From positions 1 through 9,114 of the forward strand of contig CAAECP010000116.1 in assembly GCA_900754385.1 (NCBI GenBank): a stretch of 9,114 nt of DNA, written 5' to 3'. The first letter of the stretch is position 1; every line of letters begins with the position of its first letter. A program made the position numbers and the translations under genes. Below are positions 1 to 5,490 of the stretch, one piece after another. The stretch is from an uncultured Collinsella sp. (lineage in GTDB: Bacteria > Actinomycetota > Coriobacteriia > Coriobacteriales > Coriobacteriaceae). A model generated the notes under the pieces. The model did no database searches, had not been told where the DNA came from, and saw nothing but the letters and a program-made list of their open reading frames with translations.

Positions 1-636
1 CCGTCTCTGGCATCTTTCTCCGCCTCCTGCGGGGCGGCTTCGGCGTCGGCCCTGCTGCTTTCCGTCTCCGTGGCAGCAGTGGCCTCCATGGTCGCGGCGA
101 GCATGGCGTCGGCGTCGGCGTCCGCAGTCTCGTTCGGCGTCCGTTCGGGCGCGTCCTTCAATCGCTTCTCGGCTTCCGCCAGGGATGCGGCAAGTGCCGC
201 CCGCTCTGCGATCATGGGGGCCTGCCGGCAGATGTCGGCCGAGGTCGGATCGATGCGGCTCACGCTTCCGCGCATCAACGTGGGACCGCTGCCGCACTTC
301 TCGATGAGCGGCAAGTTCGACGCACAGACGGGTTCGGTCCCGTCGGTCAACGTTAACTGGTACGCCGGCGGCGCGGTCTTCGGACCGAACAGCCCGCGCG
401 TCATCGGAATCGGCGACAACCGGCGATACGACGAGGCGGCCATCCCGCTGAGCCCTAAGGTGCTGGGCGGGATCGGCAGGGGGGTCGCCCAGACGATGGA
501 TGTCGGCGGCGGCTCGGACGGCGCTGCGGTCATCGCGTGGCTCGACGGAAACCTACCGACAATCATCCGGAAGTACACGCCGGTCACGCTCGAGCGCGAC
601 CTCGACAGACACATCAGGGCGGTGGCACATGCATAG
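1..636 (+). CDS. Phage tail tape measure protein, C-terminal end (5' truncated)
   Basis: Open in frame from the first base to TAG at 634-636, so only the last 211 residues are present. The first ~60 residues are very rich in Ala/Ser, as in the flexible part of tape measure proteins. From about residue 95 comes the typical C-terminal pattern: a 'PHFSMSGKFD' strand, 'VNVNWYAGGAVF', then 'PNSPRVIGIGDN' and 'EAAIPLSPKVL'. In siphophage tape measure proteins this resembles the 'vNWYAkGGiF...GvGEaGpEAviPLs' module near the C-terminus. The protein would set tail length and help DNA entry. The next gene, a distal tail protein, starts inside its last codons, which is the expected order. Position and motif agree; the main part of the protein lies outside the window. 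Confidence 0.8.
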   Translation, partial: PSLASFSASCGAASASALLLSVSVAAVASMVAASMASASASAVSFGVRSGASFNRFSASARDAASAARSAIMGACRQMSAEVGSMRLTLPRINVGPLPHFSMSGKFDAQTGSVPSVNVNWYAGGAVFGPNSPRVIGIGDNRRYDEAAIPLSPKVLGGIGRGVAQTMDVGGGSDGAAVIAWLDGNLPTIIRKYTPVTLERDLDRHIRAVAHA

Positions 637-1468
637 AATGCACTACGTGTCGTCATCGGGCGAGAGCGTCGACCTTGATGGCAACGGCGTCTTCGTCGGC
701 ACCGCTGCGGGCGTGCGCTCGCGCGAGTGGAGCTACGACCTCTCGTGGCGCGGCGTCTACGGCATCTCGCGAGACGCGAGGGAGGCGACGGTCGATGCCG
801 TGGCGTCCTCGGCGGCTGCCGACAGGCTCAGGCGGCTCGCGGACAGGGATATCTCCGTCGGCGAGCCCGGTCGCCTCGTTGTCGACGGTGTTTGGTACCA
901 GCGCGCCTATATCGCTAAGTCCGAGACCTCGCAGATTTATGGCAGGCGGGGCATCGCCGCTACGCTTACCGTGCTGCTGCTCGACGGATCCTGGCGGCGC
1001 GAGGTCGCCCAGGAGTTCTACGCCCGGGAGGACGAGGACCAGACCGGCCTGGACTTCCCCCATGACTTCGAGTTCGACTACGGCGGATCGGTCGCAAGCC
1101 GGTCGGTCACCGTCGATGGGCTGGTGCCTGCCGACCTTAAGCTCACGATCTTCGGTCCCGCGTCGTCACCGCGCATCACCGTGACGCAGGGGGACTTCAT
1201 CAACGTCTACTCCGCGGACGTTGAAGTGCCTGGCGGCTCCAGGCTTATCATCGACGGCTCGAGCTTCCCCAAGACGATCAAGCTCGTCGGCATGTACGGT
1301 GAGACCGAGGACCGCTTCGCCGACGGCATGCGCGGAGAGGGCGCGGGAAGCGGCTCCTACTGCTTCGAGCAGCTGCGGCCGGGCACGTCCTCTGTCTCGT
1401 GGGACGGCTCGTTCGGCTTCACCATGACCCATTATCTTGAGGAGGGGGAGCCGCCTTGGAGCTCATAG
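629..1468 (+). CDS. Distal tail protein (Dit-like siphophage tail component)
   Basis: A 279-residue protein starting at ATG 629, which overlaps the end of the tape measure gene by 8 bases. An AGGGCGGTGG stretch at 616-625 can serve as ribosome binding site; a second in-frame ATG at 638 is an alternative start. The reading frame is open further upstream, but that part lies inside the tape measure gene. Size, beta-rich composition and position between tape measure and hub fit the distal tail protein, which forms the hexameric ring linking the tail tube to the baseplate hub. The N-terminal ~130 residues would be the ring-forming domain and the C-terminal half ('LKLTIFGPASSPRITVT', 'GGSRLIIDGS') a galectin-like beta domain. 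No catalytic motif is seen. The call rests mainly on gene order and length. Confidence 0.72.
   Translation: MHRMHYVSSSGESVDLDGNGVFVGTAAGVRSREWSYDLSWRGVYGISRDAREATVDAVASSAAADRLRRLADRDISVGEPGRLVVDGVWYQRAYIAKSETSQIYGRRGIAATLTVLLLDGSWRREVAQEFYAREDEDQTGLDFPHDFEFDYGGSVASRSVTVDGLVPADLKLTIFGPASSPRITVTQGDFINVYSADVEVPGGSRLIIDGSSFPKTIKLVGMYGETEDRFADGMRGEGAGSGSYCFEQLRPGTSSVSWDGSFGFTMTHYLEEGEPPWSS
1439..1458 (+). promoter_or_regulatory. Strong ribosome binding site with TTG start of the tail hub gene
   Basis: GAGGAGGGGG at 1439-1448 lies 7 bases before TTG at 1456-1458. No ATG or GTG at this position gives a better start, and translation would begin inside the previous gene (stop at 1466-1468). The purine-rich site decides the start. 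Confidence 0.7.
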
Positions 1469-2442
1469 TCTCCGACAGCGCCGGCAGGACGCTTTTCCCG
1501 ATTTCGAACTTCGAGCTGGATATGGACTCGGGCTGGGGCGACGGCGTCGACAACTCGTTCGATCTCGTGGTGCGCGACTCGTCCGTACCGTTGCCGGAGG
1601 CCGCTTGGCGTGTTTTCGCCGACGGCCTGGAGATCGGCGGGCGCGTCGAGGGCTTTGAGCTCAAGACTGGCCGCACTTCGTCCGAGCTGCACTGGACCGG
1701 GTCGACCTGGACTGGAGTGCTCGAGAAGCGCCTTCTGTGGCCCGATCCGGGCCAGGACTACCTTGTCCTCTCTGGGGACGCAAACGCCGTGCTGCGCTCC
1801 GCGGTTAAACGGCTCGACATCGGCTCCCTCTTCACGGTTCCCGATGCCGACGCCGGGGTGAGCGTAAGCTACCGATGCAACAGGGACGCACCCGACGCTT
1901 GGACCAACCTTAGGCTGGCGATGCGCTCCGCAGGCCTTCGCCTCGATGCGAGGTGGGTGGGCGGATCGTGCAGGCTCCAGGCGGTGAAGGTGACAGACTG
2001 GCGCGGCAGGGTCGACTCCGATCTCGTTAACTTCGACCTCAAGAGCGACCTGCTCGTCACCAATCACCTCAAGGCGGCCGGCAAGGGCGAACTTGCGGCC
2101 AGAGATGTCGTGGACGTCTACGCCGACCGGGAAGGCGGCGTAGGCACCGTGAAGGCGATGGCCGGCGTCTTCGAGCTCGAGGAGTACTACGACTCCAACA
2201 ACATCGAGGGCGACGATCTCCGCGATCAGGCACTCAGCCGACTCAAGGACAAACAGTCCGAGGGCAGCGTGACCGTGACGGTCAACGAGGGCGTCGAGTT
2301 CGGCCTCGGCGATATCGTCGAGGCCAGGCACTATTCGCCAAACGTGACGGTCTCGGTCGAGATCAGCAGCAAGATCGTAAAGGCCGCGGGGTCGGGCTAC
2401 AGCGCCACGTATGGCGCATCGCCTGGTGCGGTGGGGAGATAG
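1456..2442 (+). CDS. Tail hub / baseplate protein (ReqiPepy6 Gp37-like family)
   Basis: A 328-residue protein with a TTG start, overlapping the distal tail gene by 13 bases. It follows the distal tail gene, the place of the tail-associated hub (gp27/Tal N-terminal fold) that closes the tail tube. The text shows alternating beta strands ('MELIVSDSAGRTLFPIS', 'SFDLVVRD', 'RVFADGLEIGG', 'RVEGFELK') of the kind seen in hub domains, a middle alpha/beta part with 'LVLSGDANAVLRSAVKRL', and a C-terminal part rich in strands ('GSVTVTVNEG', 'FGLGDIVEARH', 'VSVEISSKIV'). This order resembles the siphovirus ReqiPepy6 Gp37-like family common in actinobacterial prophages. No peptidase or lysozyme motif is visible, so a lytic role is not supported. 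Family recognition is from memory, not a search. Confidence 0.65.
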   Translation: MELIVSDSAGRTLFPISNFELDMDSGWGDGVDNSFDLVVRDSSVPLPEAAWRVFADGLEIGGRVEGFELKTGRTSSELHWTGSTWTGVLEKRLLWPDPGQDYLVLSGDANAVLRSAVKRLDIGSLFTVPDADAGVSVSYRCNRDAPDAWTNLRLAMRSAGLRLDARWVGGSCRLQAVKVTDWRGRVDSDLVNFDLKSDLLVTNHLKAAGKGELAARDVVDVYADREGGVGTVKAMAGVFELEEYYDSNNIEGDDLRDQALSRLKDKQSEGSVTVTVNEGVEFGLGDIVEARHYSPNVTVSVEISSKIVKAAGSGYSATYGASPGAVGR

Positions 2443-2451
2443 GAGACTGCT

Positions 2452-2925
2452 ATGAAGCAGATAGAACTCATCGGCCCGCCCCTTTACCAATGGGATACGG
2501 GTCGGCGCGTTCACATCGCGTTGCAGGGGGTGACGGAGGCACATTTCGCCGTCGCCGGATCGGAACGCGCATTGGTCGTCCCGGTCGTGGGCGGAGAGGC
2601 CGTGGTGCCCTCGCTTCTGCTTACTGCGGGCGTTGACATGGCCGTTTGGGCGAGCGATGGGCGCGACACGCACGCGCGCGCCGTGCTCAAGGTGCGCCCG
2701 AGGGCCAAGCCGGACGGCTACATCTACACCGATGACGAGGTCAAGACCTGGGCTGATGTCGAAGATTGGGTGCGAGAGCAGCTGATGGCCGTAGGCGAGC
2801 CCGGCACGAAGTGGTATGTCGGGGGCGGCGCCCCCGCCATAGGTGGTCGCGTCGGGGACCTCTATCTCGACAGTGAGACGGGCACCTATTATCGCTACGG
2901 CGAGATTGGAGATACAAATGGCTAA
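2452..2925 (+). CDS. Baseplate/fibre-associated protein with Ig-like N-terminal domain
   Basis: A 157-residue protein with an AGGAG site at 2441-2445 that overlaps the stop codon of the hub gene. The first ~85 residues ('ELIGPPLYQWDTGRRVHI', then strands ending 'ARAVLKVRPRAKPDGYIY') look like the small beta-sandwich found at the N-terminus of upper-baseplate-type proteins in Gram-positive siphophages. A short helix follows ('VKTWADVEDWVREQLM'). The last ~35 residues ('GGGAPAIGGRVGDLYLDSE', 'YYRYGE') form a small module that recurs at the ends of the next two genes. It probably joins the fibres to the baseplate. The exact function is unknown; homology to BppU is only suggested by pattern. It overlaps the next gene by 8 bases. 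Confidence 0.5.
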   Translation: MKQIELIGPPLYQWDTGRRVHIALQGVTEAHFAVAGSERALVVPVVGGEAVVPSLLLTAGVDMAVWASDGRDTHARAVLKVRPRAKPDGYIYTDDEVKTWADVEDWVREQLMAVGEPGTKWYVGGGAPAIGGRVGDLYLDSETGTYYRYGEIGDTNG

Positions 2926-3595
2926 CACATGGAACCAAGTTGGAACGCTCAAGGGCCCCAAAGGCGACAAGGGCGATACCGGCAACGCCGGCCCCAAGGG
3001 CGGCAGCGTCCGCGTGGCGAGCGTCAATATCCCGTCGGAAGGCGAAGTCGCATTCTCGGCGCTTTCCCCGTCTGACGGCGTGCAGGTCGGCGACCTCGTG
3101 CTCGATGCCAAGGGAAGTGTCTATCCCATTTCGGCGGTGGATCCGGGCGGGTCTACCGCCCGAGTCGGTTCCGCCATCAACGGCGTGAGCCTCAAGGGGC
3201 CCAAAGGCGAAACGGGCGACACTGGCCCCAAAGGTGCCGACGGCACGTCCATAACGGTCAAGGGCGCGGTGAGCAGCGAGTCCGCGCTGCCGTCCGATGC
3301 CGCCATCGGCGACACCTACGTCACGAGCGACAACGGCCACATGTGGGTGAAAACCGCCGCGACCGGTGATGCGCAGTGGACGGACCTCGGCGAAATGAAG
3401 GGGCCCAAGGGCGACAAGGGGGCCACGGGCGAAAAGGGTGACAGGGGCGACACCGGCCCCAAGGGCGCACAGGGGCCGGCTGGCCCAGGCATTACGTTCG
3501 GCCAAGGGGCTCCTACGGCAGCGTCGCAGGAGGGAGCCGTCTACATTGATACGGCAGACGGCTTTAAGGTCTACCAGTACGGTACGAGTGCCTAG
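2918..3595 (+). CDS. Collagen-like tail fibre protein with three G-X-Y blocks
   Basis: A 225-residue protein. The start is ATG 2918 with GGAGA at 2908-2912; the frame is open upstream but that belongs to the preceding gene. It opens with 'MANTWNQVGTLKGPKGDKGD'. There are three collagen-type Gly-X-Y blocks: residues ~12-27, ~90-108 ('LKGPKGETGDTGPKGADG') and ~158-190 ('MKGPKGDKGATGEKGDRG' onward). Between them sit two small beta domains, one with 'GDTYVTSDNGHMWVK'. The C-terminus 'GAPTAASQEGAVYIDTADG' plus 'YQYG' is the same end module seen in the neighbouring genes. Such proteins form trimeric triple-helix stalks in phage tail fibres. No signal peptide or anchor is present, so a host surface protein is unlikely. 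Confidence 0.8.
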   Translation: MANTWNQVGTLKGPKGDKGDTGNAGPKGGSVRVASVNIPSEGEVAFSALSPSDGVQVGDLVLDAKGSVYPISAVDPGGSTARVGSAINGVSLKGPKGETGDTGPKGADGTSITVKGAVSSESALPSDAAIGDTYVTSDNGHMWVKTAATGDAQWTDLGEMKGPKGDKGATGEKGDRGDTGPKGAQGPAGPGITFGQGAPTAASQEGAVYIDTADGFKVYQYGTSA

Positions 3596-3610
3596 TGAAG
3601 GGGGAGCAAT

Positions 3611-3862
3611 ATGGCGTGGACTAACATCGGATCGCTGAAGGGTCCCAAAGGCGATAAGGGCGATACCGGTGCCAGGGGAGCGCAAGGGGCCCAGGGGCCG
3701 CGAGGGGAGACCGGCCCGATCGGGCCGACTGGCCCGATCGGGCCCAAGGGCGCCGACGGCACCTCAGTGACCGCTGGGACTGGCGCACCGACAGGTACTG
3801 CCGTGGTCGGTTCGGTCTACATCGACGCGAGCACGGGCAACCTGTACACCTACAAGGCCTAG
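3611..3862 (+). CDS. Small collagen-like tail fibre protein
   Basis: An 83-residue protein with a GAAGGGGGAG ribosome binding site at 3597-3606, starting 15 bases after the previous stop. It has the same start module as its neighbours ('MAWTNIGSLKGPKGDKGDTG'), one continuous collagen-like block to about residue 50 (including 'GPIGPTGPIGPKGADG'), then the shared end module 'GAPTGTAVVGSVYIDASTG' and 'LYTYKA'. It looks like a shortened paralogue of the previous gene, lacking the internal beta domains. It probably forms a short trimeric stalk or spacer on the tail tip. No other function can be read. Confidence 0.72.
   Translation: MAWTNIGSLKGPKGDKGDTGARGAQGAQGPRGETGPIGPTGPIGPKGADGTSVTAGTGAPTGTAVVGSVYIDASTGNLYTYKA
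3713..3744 (+). repeat. Two tandem 14-bp palindromes encoding GPIGPX repeats
   Basis: GGCCCGATCGGGCC occurs at 3713-3726 and 3731-3744, a period of 18 bases, i.e. six codons (GPIGPT, GPIGPK). Each copy is a perfect palindrome. The repeat is best explained by duplication inside a collagen-coding stretch. Confidence 0.75.
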
Positions 3863-3876
3863 CGGGTGACGGCGAA

Positions 3877-4089
3877 ATGGCCTGGATCAAGTTGGGCAAC
3901 ATAAAGGGGCCTGCCGGGGAGACGGGGCCACAGGGTCCTGCAGCCTCGACCGCCCAGACGTTCCTCGCTGCACACCCTGTGGGCTCCCTCTATATGGAAA
4001 GCAAGGGCAAAAACCCAGGTGCCACCTATGGGGGAACGTGGGTCATGCGGGACAGCCAGAACGGCTTTATATGGGAAAGGACGGCTTAA
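3877..4089 (+). CDS. Short tail-tip protein with collagen start module and gp10/gp12-like 'GSLYMES' motif
   Basis: A 70-residue protein. It begins like the two genes before it ('MAWIKLGNIKGPAGETGPQG'), giving a very short Gly-X-Y part, then 'HPVGSLYMESKGKNPGATYG' and 'GTWVM'. This second part resembles the 'fPVGSiYmS...nPs..fGGTW' motif found in T4 gp12/gp10-like baseplate and short-fibre proteins, where further residues usually follow. Here the protein ends about 16 residues after GGTW, so it is either a reduced version or one part of a complex with the next gene. The ribosome binding site is weak (GGGTGACGG, 3865-3873). The next gene starts immediately after its stop (TAA directly followed by ATG), which suggests coupled translation. 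Confidence 0.6.
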   Translation: MAWIKLGNIKGPAGETGPQGPAASTAQTFLAAHPVGSLYMESKGKNPGATYGGTWVMRDSQNGFIWERTA

Positions 4090-4920
4090 ATGGAGATAGT
4101 GACCGGTAAAGCGGGCGTGCCACACGTCAGCTCGGCCGACGACGGCCGCCGCATTGCGGGCGAAGTCGGCACTGGCAGCTATGTGCTGCAGACGGGCGGC
4201 AAACTGGCCCCATCTCTCGTCGACGCGAACACCGTCCGTATCGCGACCGGCGACATGATCGTGCAGGGTCGCCATATCGGCGTCACCTCGCCCGAGGACG
4301 TCAAGGTGGCGAGCGGCTCGCAAGGCAAGAAGCGCATGGACTACATTTGTGTCCATTACACCCGCGATGTGAGCGGGTCCAGCCCGACCCTTGTCGAGAC
4401 GGTCAAGTGGAAGGTTCTCCAGGGAACCCCCGGCTCGAGCGCCGCCGCGCCGTCGGTGCCGAAAGGCTCTATCCTGGACGGTGACGCTGACGTGACGGTC
4501 CCGATCTGCTCGGTGACATTCGACGGACTGACGACGGGTCAGCCTAAGCTTCTCATCCCCAAACTGACTCCCCTGGCAGACCTCGGGGATTCTGTATACC
4601 GCGAGGTTGGCTATCAGTTCTTATATGGGAAAGACTTCTCGGGTCCCTATGTGGCTTACCGTAAAATAGGCTTCCTGGTAGAGATGTCTTGGAATTTCAT
4701 TCAGGAATCATCACAGTTATGGGATGCAGGGACGTTGCCCGTTGAATTCCGTCCGACTCAATCATTCCTTGCGTCGGCTGTGCGTACATCTTCAAACGGC
4801 ACCGTCAACGGCAGCACTGCAGAAGTCGAGGTTCAGAAATCTGGCAAAGTTATCTTTATTAGCGCGGAAGCTGTTAGCCAAGGGCGCAACATTGGACACT
4901 GCATCTGGATTGCCAAATAG
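4090..4920 (+). CDS. Receptor-binding / tail-fibre tip protein with invertible C-terminus (state A)
   Basis: A 276-residue protein; ATG directly follows the preceding TAA, with AAAGGA at 4077-4082. Residues 1-166 ('MEIVTGKAGVPHVSSADDG', 'VRIATGDMIVQGRHIGV', 'KKRMDYICVHYTRDVSG', 'PICSVTFDGLTTG') resemble the N-terminal attachment domain of a family of Gram-positive siphophage fibre proteins. From residue 167 (D-S-V-Y, codons over recombination site 1) the protein enters a cassette of clearly lower GC: by hand count 113 G/C of 240 bases (47%) in 4621-4860, against 62% in 4201-4260. The 110-residue cassette end ('AGTLPVEFRPTQSFLAS', 'KVIFISAEAVSQG', 'HCIWIAK') looks like a beta-rich receptor-binding head. 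The stop TAG is followed immediately by site 2. Two silent cassettes downstream can replace this end in frame. The receptor is unknown. Confidence 0.75.
   Translation: MEIVTGKAGVPHVSSADDGRRIAGEVGTGSYVLQTGGKLAPSLVDANTVRIATGDMIVQGRHIGVTSPEDVKVASGSQGKKRMDYICVHYTRDVSGSSPTLVETVKWKVLQGTPGSSAAAPSVPKGSILDGDADVTVPICSVTFDGLTTGQPKLLIPKLTPLADLGDSVYREVGYQFLYGKDFSGPYVAYRKIGFLVEMSWNFIQESSQLWDAGTLPVEFRPTQSFLASAVRTSSNGTVNGSTAEVEVQKSGKVIFISAEAVSQGRNIGHCIWIAK
4589..4599 (+). repeat. Shufflon recombination site 1 (junction of constant part and cassette A)
   Basis: ATTCTGTATAC on the plus strand, read in frame as (GA)T-TCT-GTA-TAC, i.e. D-S-V-Y at residues 167-170. It differs from the other sites only by A for C at position 10. 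It is the only copy in this orientation, which makes it the fixed inversion partner. Confidence 0.85.
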
Positions 4921-4930
4921 GATACAGAAT
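4920..4930 (-). repeat. Shufflon recombination site 2
   Basis: ATTCTGTATCC on the minus strand, inverted relative to site 1. On the plus strand it begins at the last base of the TAG of cassette A; on the minus strand it lies one base after the TAG of cassette B (4934-4932). Confidence 0.85.
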
Positions 4931-4931
4931 G

Positions 4932-5246
4932 CTACACGCAGAGATATACAAGCTGGCCGAACATCCAGGAGCCCTGGGGTATCGAGGCCCCTTTGGACTC
5001 TATGAATAGATGGGTCCCTGTTACCGACAGCAAGATGCGGGGGTCGGTTGTGTCTTGCGAAATGAGGAGCGAGTTATGCCTATCTCTTGTCATTGGCACT
5101 GCGTTACTTAATGTCAGCATTCCCCAGGCCCCTACAGCACTCTTTAGCGTGCCGGACACCGTGACCACAACAATATTTCCAACCATGCGGACAGTAGTCG
5201 GCAGATTGGTAATGCCGCAATCAACGGAAACCGGGGATACAGAATG
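4932..5246 (-). CDS. Silent alternative C-terminal cassette B of the tail-tip gene
   Basis: An open frame of 104 codons plus TAG (4934-4932) running from site 3, with no ribosome binding site that would suggest independent expression. Read from the site it begins H-S-V-S-P-V-S-V-D-C and ends 'MFGQLVYLCV'. If site 1 recombines with site 3, this frame continues directly from residue 166 of the tail-tip protein. Its end aligns by eye with cassette A: 'TLSNAVPMTRDRHNSLL' with 'TLPVEFRPTQSFLAS', and 'THLFIESKGASIPQG' with 'KVIFISAEAVSQG', so the two are probably divergent versions of one receptor-binding fold. GC is about 53% by hand count (4921-5160), lower than the surrounding genes. A standalone 84-residue protein from the internal ATG at 5186 seems less likely. 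Confidence 0.75.
   Translation of the reverse strand, partial: HSVSPVSVDCGITNLPTTVRMVGNIVVVTVSGTLKSAVGAWGMLTLSNAVPMTRDRHNSLLISQDTTDPRILLSVTGTHLFIESKGASIPQGSWMFGQLVYLCV
5235..5245 (-). repeat. Shufflon recombination site 3
   Basis: ATTCTGTATCC on the minus strand, a direct repeat of sites 2 and 4. It lies one base after the TAG of cassette C (5249-5247) and is the 5' junction of cassette B. Confidence 0.85.
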
Positions 5247-5489
5247 CTAGAAACAGCAAAACATCACCGGGATAGTCTCGGCATCGCCCTTATAAGTCTG
5301 CACTATCATCCAACGCTGTTTCCCCGCCGACGAGACCGCCGCCTGGCGAATAAATCGCACGCCGGACAGTGGAAAGGCGAGCACGAAATTTCTGGCCTTG
5401 ATTTCCGTATCGAACTCGTCGTAATAAAACGGGCCGTACTGCTTATTAGCAGAAAAAGTCACGCTGCGCACGACATGGGATACAGAATT
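5247..5489 (-). CDS. Silent alternative C-terminal cassette C of the tail-tip gene
   Basis: An open frame of 80 codons plus TAG (5249-5247) from site 4. It reads N-S-V-S-H-V-V-R-S-V, then 'SANKQYGPFYYDEFDTEI', and ends 'ETIPVMFCCF'. It fits the frame of the tail-tip N-terminus when site 1 recombines with site 4. Its sequence shows no clear likeness to A or B ('RNFVLAFPLSGVRFIRQ', 'QRWMIVQTYKGD'), so it may carry a different receptor-binding module. GC is about 51% by hand count (5221-5460). A GTG at 5471 could act as a start, but without a convincing ribosome binding site; a silent cassette is the better reading. Confidence 0.75.
   Translation of the reverse strand, partial: NSVSHVVRSVTFSANKQYGPFYYDEFDTEIKARNFVLAFPLSGVRFIRQAAVSSAGKQRWMIVQTYKGDAETIPVMFCCF
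5478..5488 (-). repeat. Shufflon recombination site 4 (boundary with recombinase gene)
   Basis: ATTCTGTATCC on the minus strand. It begins two bases after the TAG stop codon of the recombinase (5493-5491) and is the 5' junction of cassette C. It is the outer limit of the shufflon. Confidence 0.85.
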
Positions 5490-5490
5490 C

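Larger units (their letters stand above)
4588..5489. other. Shufflon: invertible C-terminal cassettes of the tail-tip gene
   Basis: Four near-identical sites at 4589-4599 (+), 4930-4920 (-), 5245-5235 (-) and 5488-5478 (-) divide the region into three cassettes. Cassette A is on the plus strand and joined to the fibre N-terminus; B and C are on the minus strand. Site 1 is inverted relative to the other three, so recombination of site 1 with site 3 or 4 would invert the DNA between and place B or C behind residue 166. I checked the frames: all three cassettes read through the site as X-S-V-(S/Y) and stay open to their own TAG. Predicted products are 276 (A), 270 (B) and 246 (C) residues. Inverting A alone gives a truncated 198-residue product. 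The layout matches Rci-type plasmid shufflons and the Rin-type shufflon described in Bifidobacterium prophages. Confidence 0.85.

Noticed and set aside
500..628. Upstream extension of the distal tail protein frame
   Set aside because: It overlaps the conserved C-terminus of the tape measure protein and reads as low-complexity Ser/Arg. The ATG at 629 has a suitable ribosome binding site.
1432..3111. 559-codon open frame on the minus strand
   Set aside because: It lies opposite the well-supported hub and fibre genes. The composition is typical of antisense frames in high-GC DNA and no family pattern is visible.
4581..4606. 5-bp inverted repeat CCTCG/CGAGG flanking site 1
   Set aside because: It is not found around sites 2-4, so it cannot be a general part of the recombination site; probably chance.
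4090..5490. Diversity-generating retroelement
   Set aside because: There is a variable fibre C-terminus, but no reverse transcriptase and no template/variable repeat pair. The inverted short sites and the tyrosine recombinase explain the region.
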